A DNA stretch of 64,000 nt from an uncultured Bacteroidota bacterium. Its GTDB lineage: Bacteria; Bacteroidota; Bacteroidia; Flavobacteriales; Flavobacteriaceae. Position numbers and translations under genes: made by a program. Under the pieces are notes generated by a model, which had not been told where the DNA came from, did no database searches, and saw only the letters and a list, made by a program, of their open reading frames with translations. Below, piece by piece: positions 1-10,596 of the stretch (its first letter is position 1; each line of letters starts with the position of its first letter). The stretch covers positions 124,001 through 188,000 of the forward strand of contig CACJQM010000003.1 in NCBI GenBank assembly GCA_902595555.1, given 5' to 3'.

Positions 1-652
1 TTCCTCTCCAAAAATCTCCACTTTTAACTTTTTTATAATCAGACCCATTAATTTCAAGAATCTCATTTAATGGTATTGAAATTTCGGTTGACCAATAATT
101 ATCTTTATCACTTGAATCATTAATGGTGCCTGAAATGTAAACGTCAGATTTTAAATTATCTATATTCCATTTGGTATTGGCTTTTCCACCAAGCCTGTAT
201 GGTTTATTAAGAAGAAGATCCCAAACTGTTCCTAGCGCATTAATCTCAAGTTCTCCATAGTTGGTGTGAATAATGGATGGTTTTAAAAAAACTTCAAAAT
301 CATTATTTTTAAAAATGACGGCATCTCTCTTTGTTATATCTCCCCAAATATGTTCCTCATAAAGCCTTGCATAAATGTATAAGTTTTCATCATCCCACAG
401 CATTTTCATGTAAGTCTTCTGTAAAGGTTTTTTATTATTGGCAATATCAATAAAATCAGCCGTTTTTGGTGCTTTTTTCCATTGTAGTTCATTATCCTTA
501 CCGTCAATATCTATTTCTGAGTCAATGTAATTGACACTATATTTTTTTGGAATTATTAAAGAATTAGCCAAGTCAACTTCAACATTTTCTATGTTATTAC
601 ATCCTAAAAAAATTAGAAAAGAAAAGACAATAAAAAGTCTGCTTTTAAACAT
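1..652 (-). CDS. CBM9-like lipoprotein, C-terminal part cut by window edge
   Basis: This gene runs off the left edge and is absent from the ORF track. I translated it from the minus strand: an ATG at 652 opens a frame with no stop down to base 1 (about 217 codons). The start MFKSRLFIVFSFLIFLGCNN is a lipoprotein signal with lipobox LGCN. From about residue 45 the sequence IDGKDNELQW, then MLWDDENLYIYARL, then FLKP resembles the family 9 carbohydrate-binding (DOMON-like) fold seen in secreted Bacteroidota proteins. The family often binds sugars or heme, and the ligand here is unknown. It is divergent from the exbB cluster. The family call is by recognition only. Confidence 0.72.
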   Translation of the reverse strand, partial: MFKSRLFIVFSFLIFLGCNNIENVEVDLANSLIIPKKYSVNYIDSEIDIDGKDNELQWKKAPKTADFIDIANNKKPLQKTYMKMLWDDENLYIYARLYEEHIWGDITKRDAVIFKNNDFEVFLKPSIIHTNYGELEINALGTVWDLLLNKPYRLGGKANTKWNIDNLKSDVYISGTINDSSDKDNYWSTEISIPLNEILEINGSDYKKVKSGDFWRG

Positions 653-722
653 ACTTTAATATATAAATTAAAATTTAAATGTATTCTGTAAATGAAAAAT
701 TCAATCCATTTTTATAATTCAT

Positions 723-752
723 TTGAGTTTTTAACTTTTTTGTATATATTTA
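723..752 (+). promoter_or_regulatory. Putative promoter of the exbB cluster
   Basis: A TTG at 723-725 is followed after 19 bases by TATATTTA at 745-752, one mismatch from the Bacteroidota -7 consensus TAnnTTTG. It lies 29 bases before the exbB ATG. In such AT-rich DNA a match can arise by chance, so support is moderate. Confidence 0.4.
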
Positions 753-780
753 GCATTCCTAAAACTATAATAATAGAACC

Positions 781-1560
781 ATGAAAAAAATATTATCATT
801 ATCAGTAATTTGTTCATTTTTCCTTTTGATAGGACAAGTAAATTATGCTACAATTAATCAGGACCAAGATTCTGTTGAAGTAGCAGAAACGATGCAAGAA
901 GAACAAACGGTGGCTGAGCAACCTCAAGCTGTAGGATTCACTCAAGAATTAAAAAATAGATTTATTGAGGGTGGCCCAGGATTTATGGGAATTGTTCTTG
1001 CCTGTTTAATTCTAGGTTTGGCAATTGCCATTGAAAGAATTATATATCTAAATTTTGCTACAACAAATACTGAAAAATTAACAAGTGATGTTGAAAGTGC
1101 TCTTAAGTCGGGAGGTGTTAATGCTGCTAAAGAAGTATGTAAAAATACACCTGGACCAGTAGCTTCTATATTTTACCAAGGCCTCGACAGAGCAGGTGAG
1201 GGAGTGGAAAGTGCTGAAAAAGCAGTAGTTGCTTATGGTGGTGTTCAAATGGGACAGCTTGAGAAGAATGTCTCTTGGATTTCTTTATTTATTGCCTTAG
1301 CTCCAATGTTAGGGTTCATGGGTACTGTAATTGGTATGATTCAAGCATTTGATAAGATTCAGGCTGCTGGAGATATGCAACCTTCGCTTGTTGCAGGTGG
1401 TATTAAAGTTGCACTTTTGACAACGGTATTTGGTCTTATTGTTGCGATTATCCTTCAAATATTTTATAACTATATAGTTTCTAAAATAGATAGTATTGTA
1501 AATGACATGGAAGATGCATCAATCACATTAATAGATATCTTAGTTTCACACAAGAAATAA
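781..1560 (+). CDS. exbB: MotA/TolQ/ExbB proton channel family protein
   Basis: This is probably the ExbB-type inner-membrane proton channel that, with ExbD, energises TonB-dependent outer-membrane transport. The 259-residue protein starts with a signal-like hydrophobic segment, then a Q/E-rich periplasmic stretch (about 25-55). A first channel helix follows near 68-90 (GIVLACLILGLAIAIERI), then a cytoplasmic domain. Two helices near 160-230 carry the family signature (APMLGFMGTVIGMI, then VALLTTVFGLIVAII). It is first in a tight five-gene cluster with two ExbD genes, which favours ExbB over MotA. The window holds four TonB-dependent receptors it could serve. TolQ in a Tol-like system is the alternative. 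Confidence 0.9.
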   Translation: MKKILSLSVICSFFLLIGQVNYATINQDQDSVEVAETMQEEQTVAEQPQAVGFTQELKNRFIEGGPGFMGIVLACLILGLAIAIERIIYLNFATTNTEKLTSDVESALKSGGVNAAKEVCKNTPGPVASIFYQGLDRAGEGVESAEKAVVAYGGVQMGQLEKNVSWISLFIALAPMLGFMGTVIGMIQAFDKIQAAGDMQPSLVAGGIKVALLTTVFGLIVAIILQIFYNYIVSKIDSIVNDMEDASITLIDILVSHKK

Positions 1561-1568
1561 TATAAAGT

Positions 1569-2018
1569 ATGAATTTTCAAAAAATCACAAACATCTCTGT
1601 TGTTTTATTGGCTGTTTTGGCTTTAATAGTTCTGGGAGTTATAATTGGGCAGGGAGATGAGTATATTGAAATGTCTGCAATGCAGGGTAATTTTGGTGCC
1701 GTATCCGTTATGATTAATTTGGCACTTTTTGTCCTATTGGTTACAGTTTTGATGACTTTAGTTTTTTCAATGAAAAATCTATTTTCAGAAAAATCTAAAT
1801 TGAAAAAAGCGGGTATATCCATTGGATCATTTTTATTTGTTTTTATAGTTGCATTTGTTTTGTCATCAGGTATTGATACCCCAATGCAAGATGGTAAGAT
1901 GCTTTCGGCTTTGCAGTCCAGATTTGTTGAAGCTGGTATAAGAACATTTTATTTATTAACATTAATCGCTGGAGGAATCATGGTATACTTTTCAGTAAGC
2001 AAATATTTTAAAAAATAA
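1569..2018 (+). CDS. Small four-helix membrane protein of the ExbB/ExbD cluster
   Basis: I do not recognise a named family for this 149-residue protein. It has four hydrophobic segments: about 8-28 (ISVVLLAVLALIVLGVIIG), 45-66, 83-101 and 125-143. It lies 8 bases after exbB and one base before exbD, so it is almost certainly co-transcribed. An uncharacterised membrane protein in this place is, to my recollection, usual in flavobacterial exbB-exbD-exbD clusters, which suggests an accessory part of the TonB-energising complex. That role is inference from position only. Confidence 0.75.
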   Translation: MNFQKITNISVVLLAVLALIVLGVIIGQGDEYIEMSAMQGNFGAVSVMINLALFVLLVTVLMTLVFSMKNLFSEKSKLKKAGISIGSFLFVFIVAFVLSSGIDTPMQDGKMLSALQSRFVEAGIRTFYLLTLIAGGIMVYFSVSKYFKK

Positions 2019-2019
2019 T

Positions 2020-2643
2020 ATGGGAAGAAGATCTGCCCCTGAGGTCAATGCTGGATCAATGGCTGATATAGCTTTTTTGCTATTGATTTTTTTCTTAGTT
2101 ACTACAACAATAGAAACAGATTCAGGGATAAATAGAAAGCTTCCTCCAATGGAAGAAATAATTGATCCTCCAATTATTAAAGAAAGAAATATTTTTACGG
2201 TAGTTGTAAATAAAAATAATCAAATTCTGGTTGAGGAAAAATTGATGGAACTTAGAAACTTGAGAAGTGAAGCAGTTGCATTTTTAGATAACGGTGGTGG
2301 TTTAGCTGAAGAGGCATGTGATTATTGTCAAGGATCAAGGGATAGGAGTTCATCAGATAACCCAGATAAAGCCATCATTTCTTTAAAAAATGATAGAGAG
2401 ACTGACTACAAGGTCTATATTTCTGTTCAAAATGAACTTGTTGCAGCTTACAATGAATTAAGAAATCGAGAGTTTATAAGATTATATCCTCAAGAAAATA
2501 TGGATTATGTTCAGGCTGATAGAAAGTATACTGACCCAAGAACAGATAAAAAAGTTAAAGAAAAGCTTAGGGAAAAATTAAGTGTTATTAAACTTATGTA
2601 TCCTATGAAATTATCAGAAGCAGAACCAAATAAAACTAGTTAG
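2020..2643 (+). CDS. exbD: ExbD/TolR family biopolymer transport protein (first copy)
   Basis: ExbD is the single-helix partner that sits in the ExbB pore, with a periplasmic domain that couples proton flow to TonB. This 207-residue protein has a short cytoplasmic N-terminus and one helix near 14-33 (MADIAFLLLIFFLV) whose Asp is the family's protonatable residue. The periplasmic part is longer than the roughly 140-residue E. coli protein, with a Cys-containing loop (ACDYCQ) near 105. It overlaps nothing and is followed after one base by a second exbD. The start ATG directly follows the stop of the preceding gene. Confidence 0.9.
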   Translation: MGRRSAPEVNAGSMADIAFLLLIFFLVTTTIETDSGINRKLPPMEEIIDPPIIKERNIFTVVVNKNNQILVEEKLMELRNLRSEAVAFLDNGGGLAEEACDYCQGSRDRSSSDNPDKAIISLKNDRETDYKVYISVQNELVAAYNELRNREFIRLYPQENMDYVQADRKYTDPRTDKKVKEKLREKLSVIKLMYPMKLSEAEPNKTS

Positions 2644-2644
2644 T

Positions 2645-3124
2645 ATGTCCAAGTTTAAGAAAAAAGGTAGCGGAGAATTACCAAAAATATCAACAGCATC
2701 ACTTCCCGATATTGTTTTTATGCTTTTATTCTTTTTCATGGTTGCAACAGTCTTAAGAGATAATACCTTAATGATTCAGAATACTTTACCTGCTGCTGAT
2801 CAAATTCAAAAACTTGATAAAAAAGACCGTGTGATATACATATATGCAGGCAAACCAAGTGCCAGATATCAGGATAAGTATGGTAATCAACCAAGAATCC
2901 AGTTGAATGATAAATTTGCCACTGTGTCGGATGTTGGAGCTTACGTTCTTGCAGAAAGAGCCTCAAAAAGAGAGGAACTTCAAAATGTTTTAACAACTGC
3001 TTTGAAGGTTGATGGTGAAACAAAAATGGGACTAATATCTGATATTAAGCAAGAGCTTAGAAAAGTGAATGCTCTAAAAATCAATTACACAACCAGAATT
3101 GGGGATTACACCCAAAATAACTAA
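2645..3124 (+). CDS. exbD: ExbD/TolR family biopolymer transport protein (second copy)
   Basis: This second ExbD-like protein has 159 residues. The helix near 20-40 (LPDIVFMLLFFFMVATVL) again has the conserved Asp. The periplasmic part (about 41-159) continues into the motif RVIYIYAG and a predicted alpha/beta fold. It differs clearly from the first copy, so the two are not a recent duplication. Bacteroidota often carry two unlike ExbD genes beside one ExbB, and both may join one heteromeric pore. It is adjacent to the first copy with a one-base gap. Confidence 0.9.
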   Translation: MSKFKKKGSGELPKISTASLPDIVFMLLFFFMVATVLRDNTLMIQNTLPAADQIQKLDKKDRVIYIYAGKPSARYQDKYGNQPRIQLNDKFATVSDVGAYVLAERASKREELQNVLTTALKVDGETKMGLISDIKQELRKVNALKINYTTRIGDYTQNN

Positions 3125-3162
3125 TCATTTACCTTTTTCTATCTTAGTAACAAATAATTCTT

Positions 3163-3822
3163 GTGCATAGGATATTAATATTGATATTTTTATTTTTTTA
3201 TTCTTTTGGTTTTTCTCAAGAAGATTTCAAAAAATATAGGGAAGATCAGATATATTTTAGTCTTTATTACAACTCTTTAGGCAGTGAATTAGATAATTTT
3301 AAAGAAAATAAGTTTTCTAGTAGTTTTAATATCGGATTTTTTAGAGATATCCCTATTTCCAAATCTGGAAAGTTCGCTTTAGGTCTAGGCGTTGGATTCG
3401 GTACAAACTCATTAAATAACAACATGAAATTATCTTCTAATAATCAAAGTTTATATGAATTATTGAGTAACAGAGATGCTCCAACAAAAAATACATTTAC
3501 TTTCAGTGAAATTCAATTTCCGTTAGAAATTAGATGGAGAAACTCCTCACCCTCAAATTATAAGTTTTGGAGAATATACGCTGGTTTAAAATATTCAAAA
3601 GTTATACAATCAGCGTTTAAACATGATTCATCTCAGGAAAAGTACAAATCAACTAACTTGCCTATCAATTTAGATCAATTAGGGTTTACACTTAATATTG
3701 GTTACAACACCTGGAATATTGGCTTGTATAAATCTTTAAGGCCATTTTTCAACAAAAATATTCAATCATTACCTCAGGAATTAGAACAATTCAAAGTAGG
3801 CCTTATTTTTTACATATTATAG
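3163..3822 (+). CDS. PorT-like outer-membrane beta-barrel protein
   Basis: The 219-residue protein begins at a GTG codon and has a signal peptide (about 1-18, ending GFSQ). The rest alternates short polar and aromatic strands typical of an eight-stranded barrel (FNIGFFRDIP, FALGLGVGFG, LEIRWRN, FWRIYAGLKY, GFTLNIGYN), ending in a hydrophobic strand VGLIFYIL. It resembles the porin/PorT-like barrel family common in Bacteroidota. It lies 38 bases after exbD, and I recall a barrel gene in this position in related clusters. A link to type IX secretion (PorT/SprT) is possible but not shown by the sequence. Confidence 0.7.
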   Translation: MHRILILIFLFFYSFGFSQEDFKKYREDQIYFSLYYNSLGSELDNFKENKFSSSFNIGFFRDIPISKSGKFALGLGVGFGTNSLNNNMKLSSNNQSLYELLSNRDAPTKNTFTFSEIQFPLEIRWRNSSPSNYKFWRIYAGLKYSKVIQSAFKHDSSQEKYKSTNLPINLDQLGFTLNIGYNTWNIGLYKSLRPFFNKNIQSLPQELEQFKVGLIFYIL

Positions 3823-3893
3823 AATATAACTTGGATTTTTTGTGAAATTATCCATTATAGAGGTGAAAAAATACTCATTTTATAAAAATCCCT

Positions 3894-3901
3894 TATATTT
3901 A
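3894..3901 (+). promoter_or_regulatory. Possible -7 box upstream of the large TBDR
   Basis: TATATTTA is one base off TAnnTTTG and lies 40 bases before the ATG of the 967-residue receptor, in a 119-base gap that holds no other feature I can see. No clear TTG stands at the expected distance, so this is weak. Confidence 0.3.
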
Positions 3902-3941
3902 CCGATTATATAAACAACTTAAAAAAACTAAATTTTTTATC

Positions 3942-6845
3942 ATGAAAAGAATTTTGTCTCTGATGGCTGTACTACTAAGTACTTTCATCTTCGCACAAAC
4001 CAATGTTTCAGGTACTGTTGTCGATGAAGATAACAATCCAATACCTGGAGCAAATATTGTTTTTGATTCTACAACCGGAGCAGTTGCTAACTTCGATGGT
4101 GAGTTTTCATTAACAGTAAAACAAAATCCACCCTTCGAACTTCAAGTTTCAAGCATCGGTTTTGAGACTGCAACTGTTCAAGTTGGTCCAAATAATCTTG
4201 TTCTTTCAATCACTTTAGGTGAATCCGAGAATTTATTGGACGATGTTGTAATTTCAGCATCAAGGGTTCCACAGAGATTATTTGAATCACCTGTAACAAT
4301 CGAAAAGTTTGATTATAAAGATATTGCTCAATCTACAGGAGCTGATTTTTATTCAAGTCTTGAAGGACTTAAAGGTGTTCAAATTAACAGTGGAGGATTA
4401 TTATTACAAACTGTTAGTACCAGAGGTTTTTCAACAGTATATAACGAAGGATTTGTTCAGTTAGTTGATGGTATGGATAATGAAGCACCTGGTTTAAGCT
4501 TCTCTGCTGGAAACTTAGTTGGTATGAATCAATTAGATATATTTGGAGTTGAATTAATTCCTGGAGCTGCATCAGCACTATATGGTGCAAACGCATTTAA
4601 AGGTATTTTACTTATGACTAGTAAAAATCCTTTTGATTTTCAAGGTACTAGTGCATACTTTACCAATGGTGTAACATCTCAAGATGTTTCAGGGGATAAT
4701 CACTATTATGATTTAGGTGTACGTTTTGCAAAAGCATTCTCTGATAAGTTGGCTGTAAAGGCAACTATTAGTTATGTAGAAGGTCTTGATTGGGGTGCCG
4801 ATGATAGAAGTGATAGAAATAAACCACAAGGTACATTTGTACCAGGTACTTCCGATCCTGCTGATCCATCTACATTTCCAGATTATGTTGGTGTAAATGT
4901 CTATGGAAGCCAAGGAGTTAACCTTAATATGACTTCTACTTTCTTAGGCGCAGTAATACCAGGATTAGTTGGACTAGGTCAATTATCCGCAGGTCAAGGT
5001 GCTACAATTTCAGCAATTGTAGGTAATTTTGCACCTAATTATTTTGGATCTCAATTACTTCAAACGACTGGTTATGCTGAGTCTGATTTAACAGATGGTA
5101 TAGCATCAAGTTTCAAGGTAGACGTTGCTGCTCACTACAGATTTAATGGTAATTCTGAATTGATTTTTAATACAAAAATTGGTACTGGTAATACTATTTT
5201 ACACGCAACTAACAGAAATATGCTAAAGAACTTTATGTTACAGCAACACAAAATAGAGTATAAAACACGTAATTTAAACCTTAGAGCATACACGAGTATT
5301 GAAGATGCTGGGAACACTCATGATTTATCTGCTCTTGGTGGAAGAATTGCAAATGCACAACCTGGAGGAATTCAAGCTGGATGGGCAGGAGCATATCTTC
5401 AAAATTACTTCTTGAATTTATTTGGTCAAATTAATCCAAACCCTATAGCTGCTTTAAACTCAGTTCTTGGAGGTATTTTATTTGGTGGCGATACAAGTAT
5501 GTTTGATAGATATGTAACTCCAAAAATGAACTACATGGCTCATGCTTTTGCTAGAGGAGAGGCTGACAAAAATATGTTGGTTCCTGGTTCCGATGCATTT
5601 AAGCAAGCTTATCTAACTCATACAACTACTCCAATCGCCAAAGGTGGTGCAGCAATTGAAGATAATTCAATGAGTAACAACTTTGAAGTAAACTATAATG
5701 CATCAGATCTAGTAAATGGGTTTGAACTTCAACTTGGAGCTCAAGCTCGCCAATATATTCTTAGGTCTGGAGGTTCTCTTTTCACGGACTATGATGACCC
5801 AATTAAGTTTAGTCAGTTAGGTGTTTACACTCAAGTTCAAAAAGACTTATTCGATGGTGTTGTGAAATTAACTGGTTCTATGAGATATGACAAGAGTCAA
5901 TACTTTGATGGTCAGTTCACACCAAGAATCGGAGGATTAATTTTCTTATCTCCAACTCAGAACTTAAGATTCTCATATCAAACAGGTTTCCAAAATCCAT
6001 CTTCTCAAGATCAATATATCGGTTTAGATGTTGGTCAAGCAGTTTTAATGGGATCATCACCTGATAGTATTGATAGATTTAGAATGACATTCACAGGATC
6101 AAACTTTAACCAATATACAATTACTGGTCCTATGGTTATGAGTAATTCTTTACTAGCAAATGAGTTTCTAGCTGGTAGTTTTGTACCTGGCAATCTTGAT
6201 CCAGTAGAACCACAGCATGTTATGTCTAGAGAGTTTGGATATAGATTTAATGGTAAAAAAGTTTCACTTGATGTAAGTGCTTACTGGAGTGATTTTTCAA
6301 ACTTTATTGCTTCTAAAAATGTAATAGTTCCAATGTATGGAAGTTTAGCTAATGGATCTGCACTTGCAGCATTAGCAGCTGGAGACTTTAAAATTTTTAG
6401 CGTTGATAACAACACAAATGAAAAGGTATCTACAATGGGAGTTACAGTTGGACTTGATACTAAGATCATAGATAAGTTTGATTTTGGCGCTTCATTCAGC
6501 TACAATGAAATGGACAGATCTAATATTGATCCAAATTTTGAAACAGGATTTAACACTCCAAAAGTTAGAACAAAGTTTAGCTTAGGCTCAACTGAATTAG
6601 CTGATAACTTTGCATTTAATGTTTCAGCAAGATATCATAATGCATTCCTATGGGAGTCATCATTCTTAAATGGTGTTATTCCTGCAATGTGGACATTTGA
6701 TGCTGCTATGAACTTTGATGTTCCTGAGATTAATAGTAAGGTAAAAGTTGGTGCTGTAAACTTTACAGGAAAAGATTACATGATGATGCCAGGATCTGGT
6801 ATGATTGGTAGTCAGTACTATGTTACATTTACTTTAAACCCGTAA
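3942..6845 (+). CDS. TonB-dependent receptor with carboxypeptidase-regulatory-like N-terminal domain
   Basis: This is an outer-membrane active transporter of 967 residues. It has a signal peptide (1-18, ending IFAQ) and a CarboxypepD_reg-like domain at about 20-105 (VSGTVVDEDNNPIPGANIVF). The plug follows at about 115-230 (VSTRGFSTVY, IPGAASALYGANAFKGILLM), then a large beta-barrel ending YYVTFTLNP. No susD gene follows, so it is not a SusC/SusD pair. The substrate cannot be read from the sequence. It stands alone between its own upstream gap and a strong terminator, so it is probably monocistronic and could be well expressed. Confidence 0.9.
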   Translation: MKRILSLMAVLLSTFIFAQTNVSGTVVDEDNNPIPGANIVFDSTTGAVANFDGEFSLTVKQNPPFELQVSSIGFETATVQVGPNNLVLSITLGESENLLDDVVISASRVPQRLFESPVTIEKFDYKDIAQSTGADFYSSLEGLKGVQINSGGLLLQTVSTRGFSTVYNEGFVQLVDGMDNEAPGLSFSAGNLVGMNQLDIFGVELIPGAASALYGANAFKGILLMTSKNPFDFQGTSAYFTNGVTSQDVSGDNHYYDLGVRFAKAFSDKLAVKATISYVEGLDWGADDRSDRNKPQGTFVPGTSDPADPSTFPDYVGVNVYGSQGVNLNMTSTFLGAVIPGLVGLGQLSAGQGATISAIVGNFAPNYFGSQLLQTTGYAESDLTDGIASSFKVDVAAHYRFNGNSELIFNTKIGTGNTILHATNRNMLKNFMLQQHKIEYKTRNLNLRAYTSIEDAGNTHDLSALGGRIANAQPGGIQAGWAGAYLQNYFLNLFGQINPNPIAALNSVLGGILFGGDTSMFDRYVTPKMNYMAHAFARGEADKNMLVPGSDAFKQAYLTHTTTPIAKGGAAIEDNSMSNNFEVNYNASDLVNGFELQLGAQARQYILRSGGSLFTDYDDPIKFSQLGVYTQVQKDLFDGVVKLTGSMRYDKSQYFDGQFTPRIGGLIFLSPTQNLRFSYQTGFQNPSSQDQYIGLDVGQAVLMGSSPDSIDRFRMTFTGSNFNQYTITGPMVMSNSLLANEFLAGSFVPGNLDPVEPQHVMSREFGYRFNGKKVSLDVSAYWSDFSNFIASKNVIVPMYGSLANGSALAALAAGDFKIFSVDNNTNEKVSTMGVTVGLDTKIIDKFDFGASFSYNEMDRSNIDPNFETGFNTPKVRTKFSLGSTELADNFAFNVSARYHNAFLWESSFLNGVIPAMWTFDAAMNFDVPEINSKVKVGAVNFTGKDYMMMPGSGMIGSQYYVTFTLNP

Positions 6846-6870
6846 TACATATCAACAGATATTGTTAATA

Positions 6871-6897
6871 AAGGCGCTTTTTTAGCGCCTTTTTTTT
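6871..6897 (+). terminator. Rho-independent terminator after the large TBDR
   Basis: A perfect 8-bp stem AAGGCGCT / AGCGCCTT (6871-6878 with 6884-6891) encloses a TTTTT loop and runs straight into a T tract. It lies 26 bases after the receptor stop and separates that gene from atpD. Confidence 0.9.
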
Positions 6898-6931
6898 GCT
6901 TGATTTTAAAAAAAAATATCTCAGTTTAAAC

Positions 6932-6939
6932 TATATTTG
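6932..6939 (+). promoter_or_regulatory. -7 promoter box of atpD-atpC
   Basis: TATATTTG is an exact match to the Bacteroidota -7 consensus TAnnTTTG, 37 bases before the atpD ATG and just after the preceding terminator. A -33 TTG at normal distance is not obvious. Confidence 0.55.
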
Positions 6940-6958
6940 CACATCTAACATTACATAA

Positions 6959-8491
<1,533 letters not shown>

Positions 8492-8497
8492 TATTAT

Positions 8498-8767
8498 ATG
8501 TTTTTAGAAATAGTTAGCCCTGAAAAAACTTTATTTACTGGAGATGTTACATCTGTGCATGTTCCAGGAACTGAAGGGTCATTTCAAATATTAAATAATC
8601 ATGCCCCAATTGTTTCAACACTCAAAAAAGGTTCAATAAGATTAAAAGGCAACTTTGACTCTAAATCAGAAAATCTTGATATTCATAATAATGGTGAAGC
8701 TTCATTAGATATTCAATCAGGTGTGATTGAAATGAAAAAAAATAAACTCATTATATTAGTTGACTAA
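8498..8767 (+). CDS. atpC: F0F1 ATP synthase subunit epsilon (short form)
   Basis: The 89-residue protein covers only the N-terminal beta-sandwich of epsilon (MFLEIVSPEKTLFTGDVTSV, then GSFQILNNHAPIVSTL). It lacks the C-terminal helical hairpin that inhibits the enzyme in many bacteria, a shortened form common in Bacteroidota. It starts 6 bases after the atpD stop, so it is co-transcribed. The start ATG is unambiguous. Confidence 0.95.
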   Translation: MFLEIVSPEKTLFTGDVTSVHVPGTEGSFQILNNHAPIVSTLKKGSIRLKGNFDSKSENLDIHNNGEASLDIQSGVIEMKKNKLIILVD

Positions 8768-8781
8768 TTAAAAATACTTTT

Positions 8782-10596
8782 TTGAAGTATAGCTGGTTTT
8801 TATTACTGTTTTTTTCCTTCTCACTTTTTTCTCAAAAAAATCAAATTTTAGATGAGGTTGTTGTTACAGAAACTAAAATTAACATGCCTTTTTCGAAAAA
8901 GTATAGATCGATTGAAATTATAAGTGAATCGGAAATTAAAGAGAGTGGAGCTCAAAACATTATAGATTTATTACAACAATATACCGGATTAGACATAAGA
9001 CGAAGAGGTGCAGGTGGTGTCCAGGCTGACTTGTATATTAGAGGAGGTGGTTTTGATCAGACTCTTCTTTTGGTTGATGGAATGAAGATGGATGATTCTC
9101 AAACTGGGCATCATACACTTAACATGTTGCTCCCAGTTGAGTTGATTAAAAGAATAGAAATTATAAAAGGACCTGCAGCAAGAATTTTTGGACAAAATGC
9201 TTTTAATGGAGCTATAAATATTATTACTAAATCAGCCAGAAAAACATTAAATAGCCAGTTAAATATATCATTAACTAATATTTCAGGTGGTTCTTTTGAT
9301 AATTTGAGTTCATCAGTGACTGCTAGTTTATCAAATAATGAGTACTCTGCATTGATTAATTATGCTCAGGATAAGTCAGATGGCTACAGATATAATACAG
9401 ATTATAAAACAGATAATTTATTTATTAAATCAAACTTATCGAGAAGCAATCCATATACTACAATAATTGCAAGTCTGTCAAACAGAAAATTTGGAGCAAA
9501 TGGTTTTTACGCATCACCTGATGCAATTGATCAGTATGAAGAAACACAAACCAGTTTGGTTGGATTTTACTCAACATATAGAAAAGGTAATTTAGTTATT
9601 AAACCTAAATTATATTGGAGAAGGAATCAAGATGAATATATATATATTAGAAATAATCCATCTATTTATAGAAATCTTCACAAAACCAATAAAATAGCAT
9701 TACAAACAGATTTTAATTATTATTCAAAATTGGGAAAAACTAGTTTTGGAATAGATCTTTCTAATATATCTATTACAAGTAATAATTTAGGTGATCATAG
9801 GAGGTTTACAACTAGCGTATATATTGACCATACAATTAGATTATTAAAAGAAAAATTGATATTATCACCAGGATTGTCTATAACTTATTTTTCAGATCTT
9901 TCATTTCACTCATTCCCAGGTTTTGATATTGGTTTTGATTTTAGTGAGAGTTTTAGTGTTTATGGAAATTTTGGCAAAACTTATAGAATACCTACTTATA
10001 CGGATCTATATTATAAAGATCGAACAACAATCGGAAATTCTGAACTTGAACCTGAAAACGCTAATAACTCGGAGTTTGGTTTCAAGTTTAATTCAGATAA
10101 AATAGTTTTCAAAACAGCTATTTTCAACAGAAAATCAAAAAATATCATTGATTATGTGAAACAAAATGAAGATGATTTATGGCAGGCAACAAATATTGGG
10201 TTACTTAAAACAAATGGGATTGAATCTGACATCTTAATAAAGCTCAGTAGAAATATCAATTTTAAATTTGGGTATGCCAATATTAATGATGATAATTATG
10301 TTAGTAATATAAAATTTTCTAGATATTCACTAAATTCTTTAAAACATAATTTCATTTCAAGGGTATCCTTAAAGTATTCCAAAAAACTCACTCATAATAT
10401 TATTTTTAGATATTCTGAGCGATCAGATCTTACTAATTACAGAATAGTAGATACAAATATTTCTTATAAACCTTTTTCTAACAGTGCGGAATTTTATCTT
10501 AATCTTAATAATATTTTTGATCAGTATTATTGGGAGACTAATCTTGTTCCTATGCCTGGAAAAAACTTCATTATAGGCTATAGATCATCATTTTGA
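8782..10596 (+). CDS. BtuB-like TonB-dependent receptor
   Basis: This is an outer-membrane receptor of 604 residues translated from TTG (KYSWFLLLFFSFSLFSQ signal peptide). A TonB-box-like segment LDEVVVTETK is followed by the plug (about 45-150: GLDIRRRGAGGVQADLYIRG, LLVDGMKMDD, IKGPAARIFGQNAFNGAINI), then a barrel of some 22 strands ending FIIGYRSSF. The compact size and the absence of an N-terminal regulatory domain recall cobalamin or siderophore receptors, but no cobalamin riboswitch lies upstream, so the substrate is open. It follows atpC by 14 bases and may be read from the same transcript. Its end overlaps the convergent amidohydrolase gene by 19 bases. Confidence 0.88.
   Translation: MKYSWFLLLFFSFSLFSQKNQILDEVVVTETKINMPFSKKYRSIEIISESEIKESGAQNIIDLLQQYTGLDIRRRGAGGVQADLYIRGGGFDQTLLLVDGMKMDDSQTGHHTLNMLLPVELIKRIEIIKGPAARIFGQNAFNGAINIITKSARKTLNSQLNISLTNISGGSFDNLSSSVTASLSNNEYSALINYAQDKSDGYRYNTDYKTDNLFIKSNLSRSNPYTTIIASLSNRKFGANGFYASPDAIDQYEETQTSLVGFYSTYRKGNLVIKPKLYWRRNQDEYIYIRNNPSIYRNLHKTNKIALQTDFNYYSKLGKTSFGIDLSNISITSNNLGDHRRFTTSVYIDHTIRLLKEKLILSPGLSITYFSDLSFHSFPGFDIGFDFSESFSVYGNFGKTYRIPTYTDLYYKDRTTIGNSELEPENANNSEFGFKFNSDKIVFKTAIFNRKSKNIIDYVKQNEDDLWQATNIGLLKTNGIESDILIKLSRNINFKFGYANINDDNYVSNIKFSRYSLNSLKHNFISRVSLKYSKKLTHNIIFRYSERSDLTNYRIVDTNISYKPFSNSAEFYLNLNNIFDQYYWETNLVPMPGKNFIIGYRSSF

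Noticed and set aside
8768-8781. Cobalamin riboswitch before the BtuB-like receptor
   Set aside because: Only 14 bases separate it from atpC, too short for such an element.
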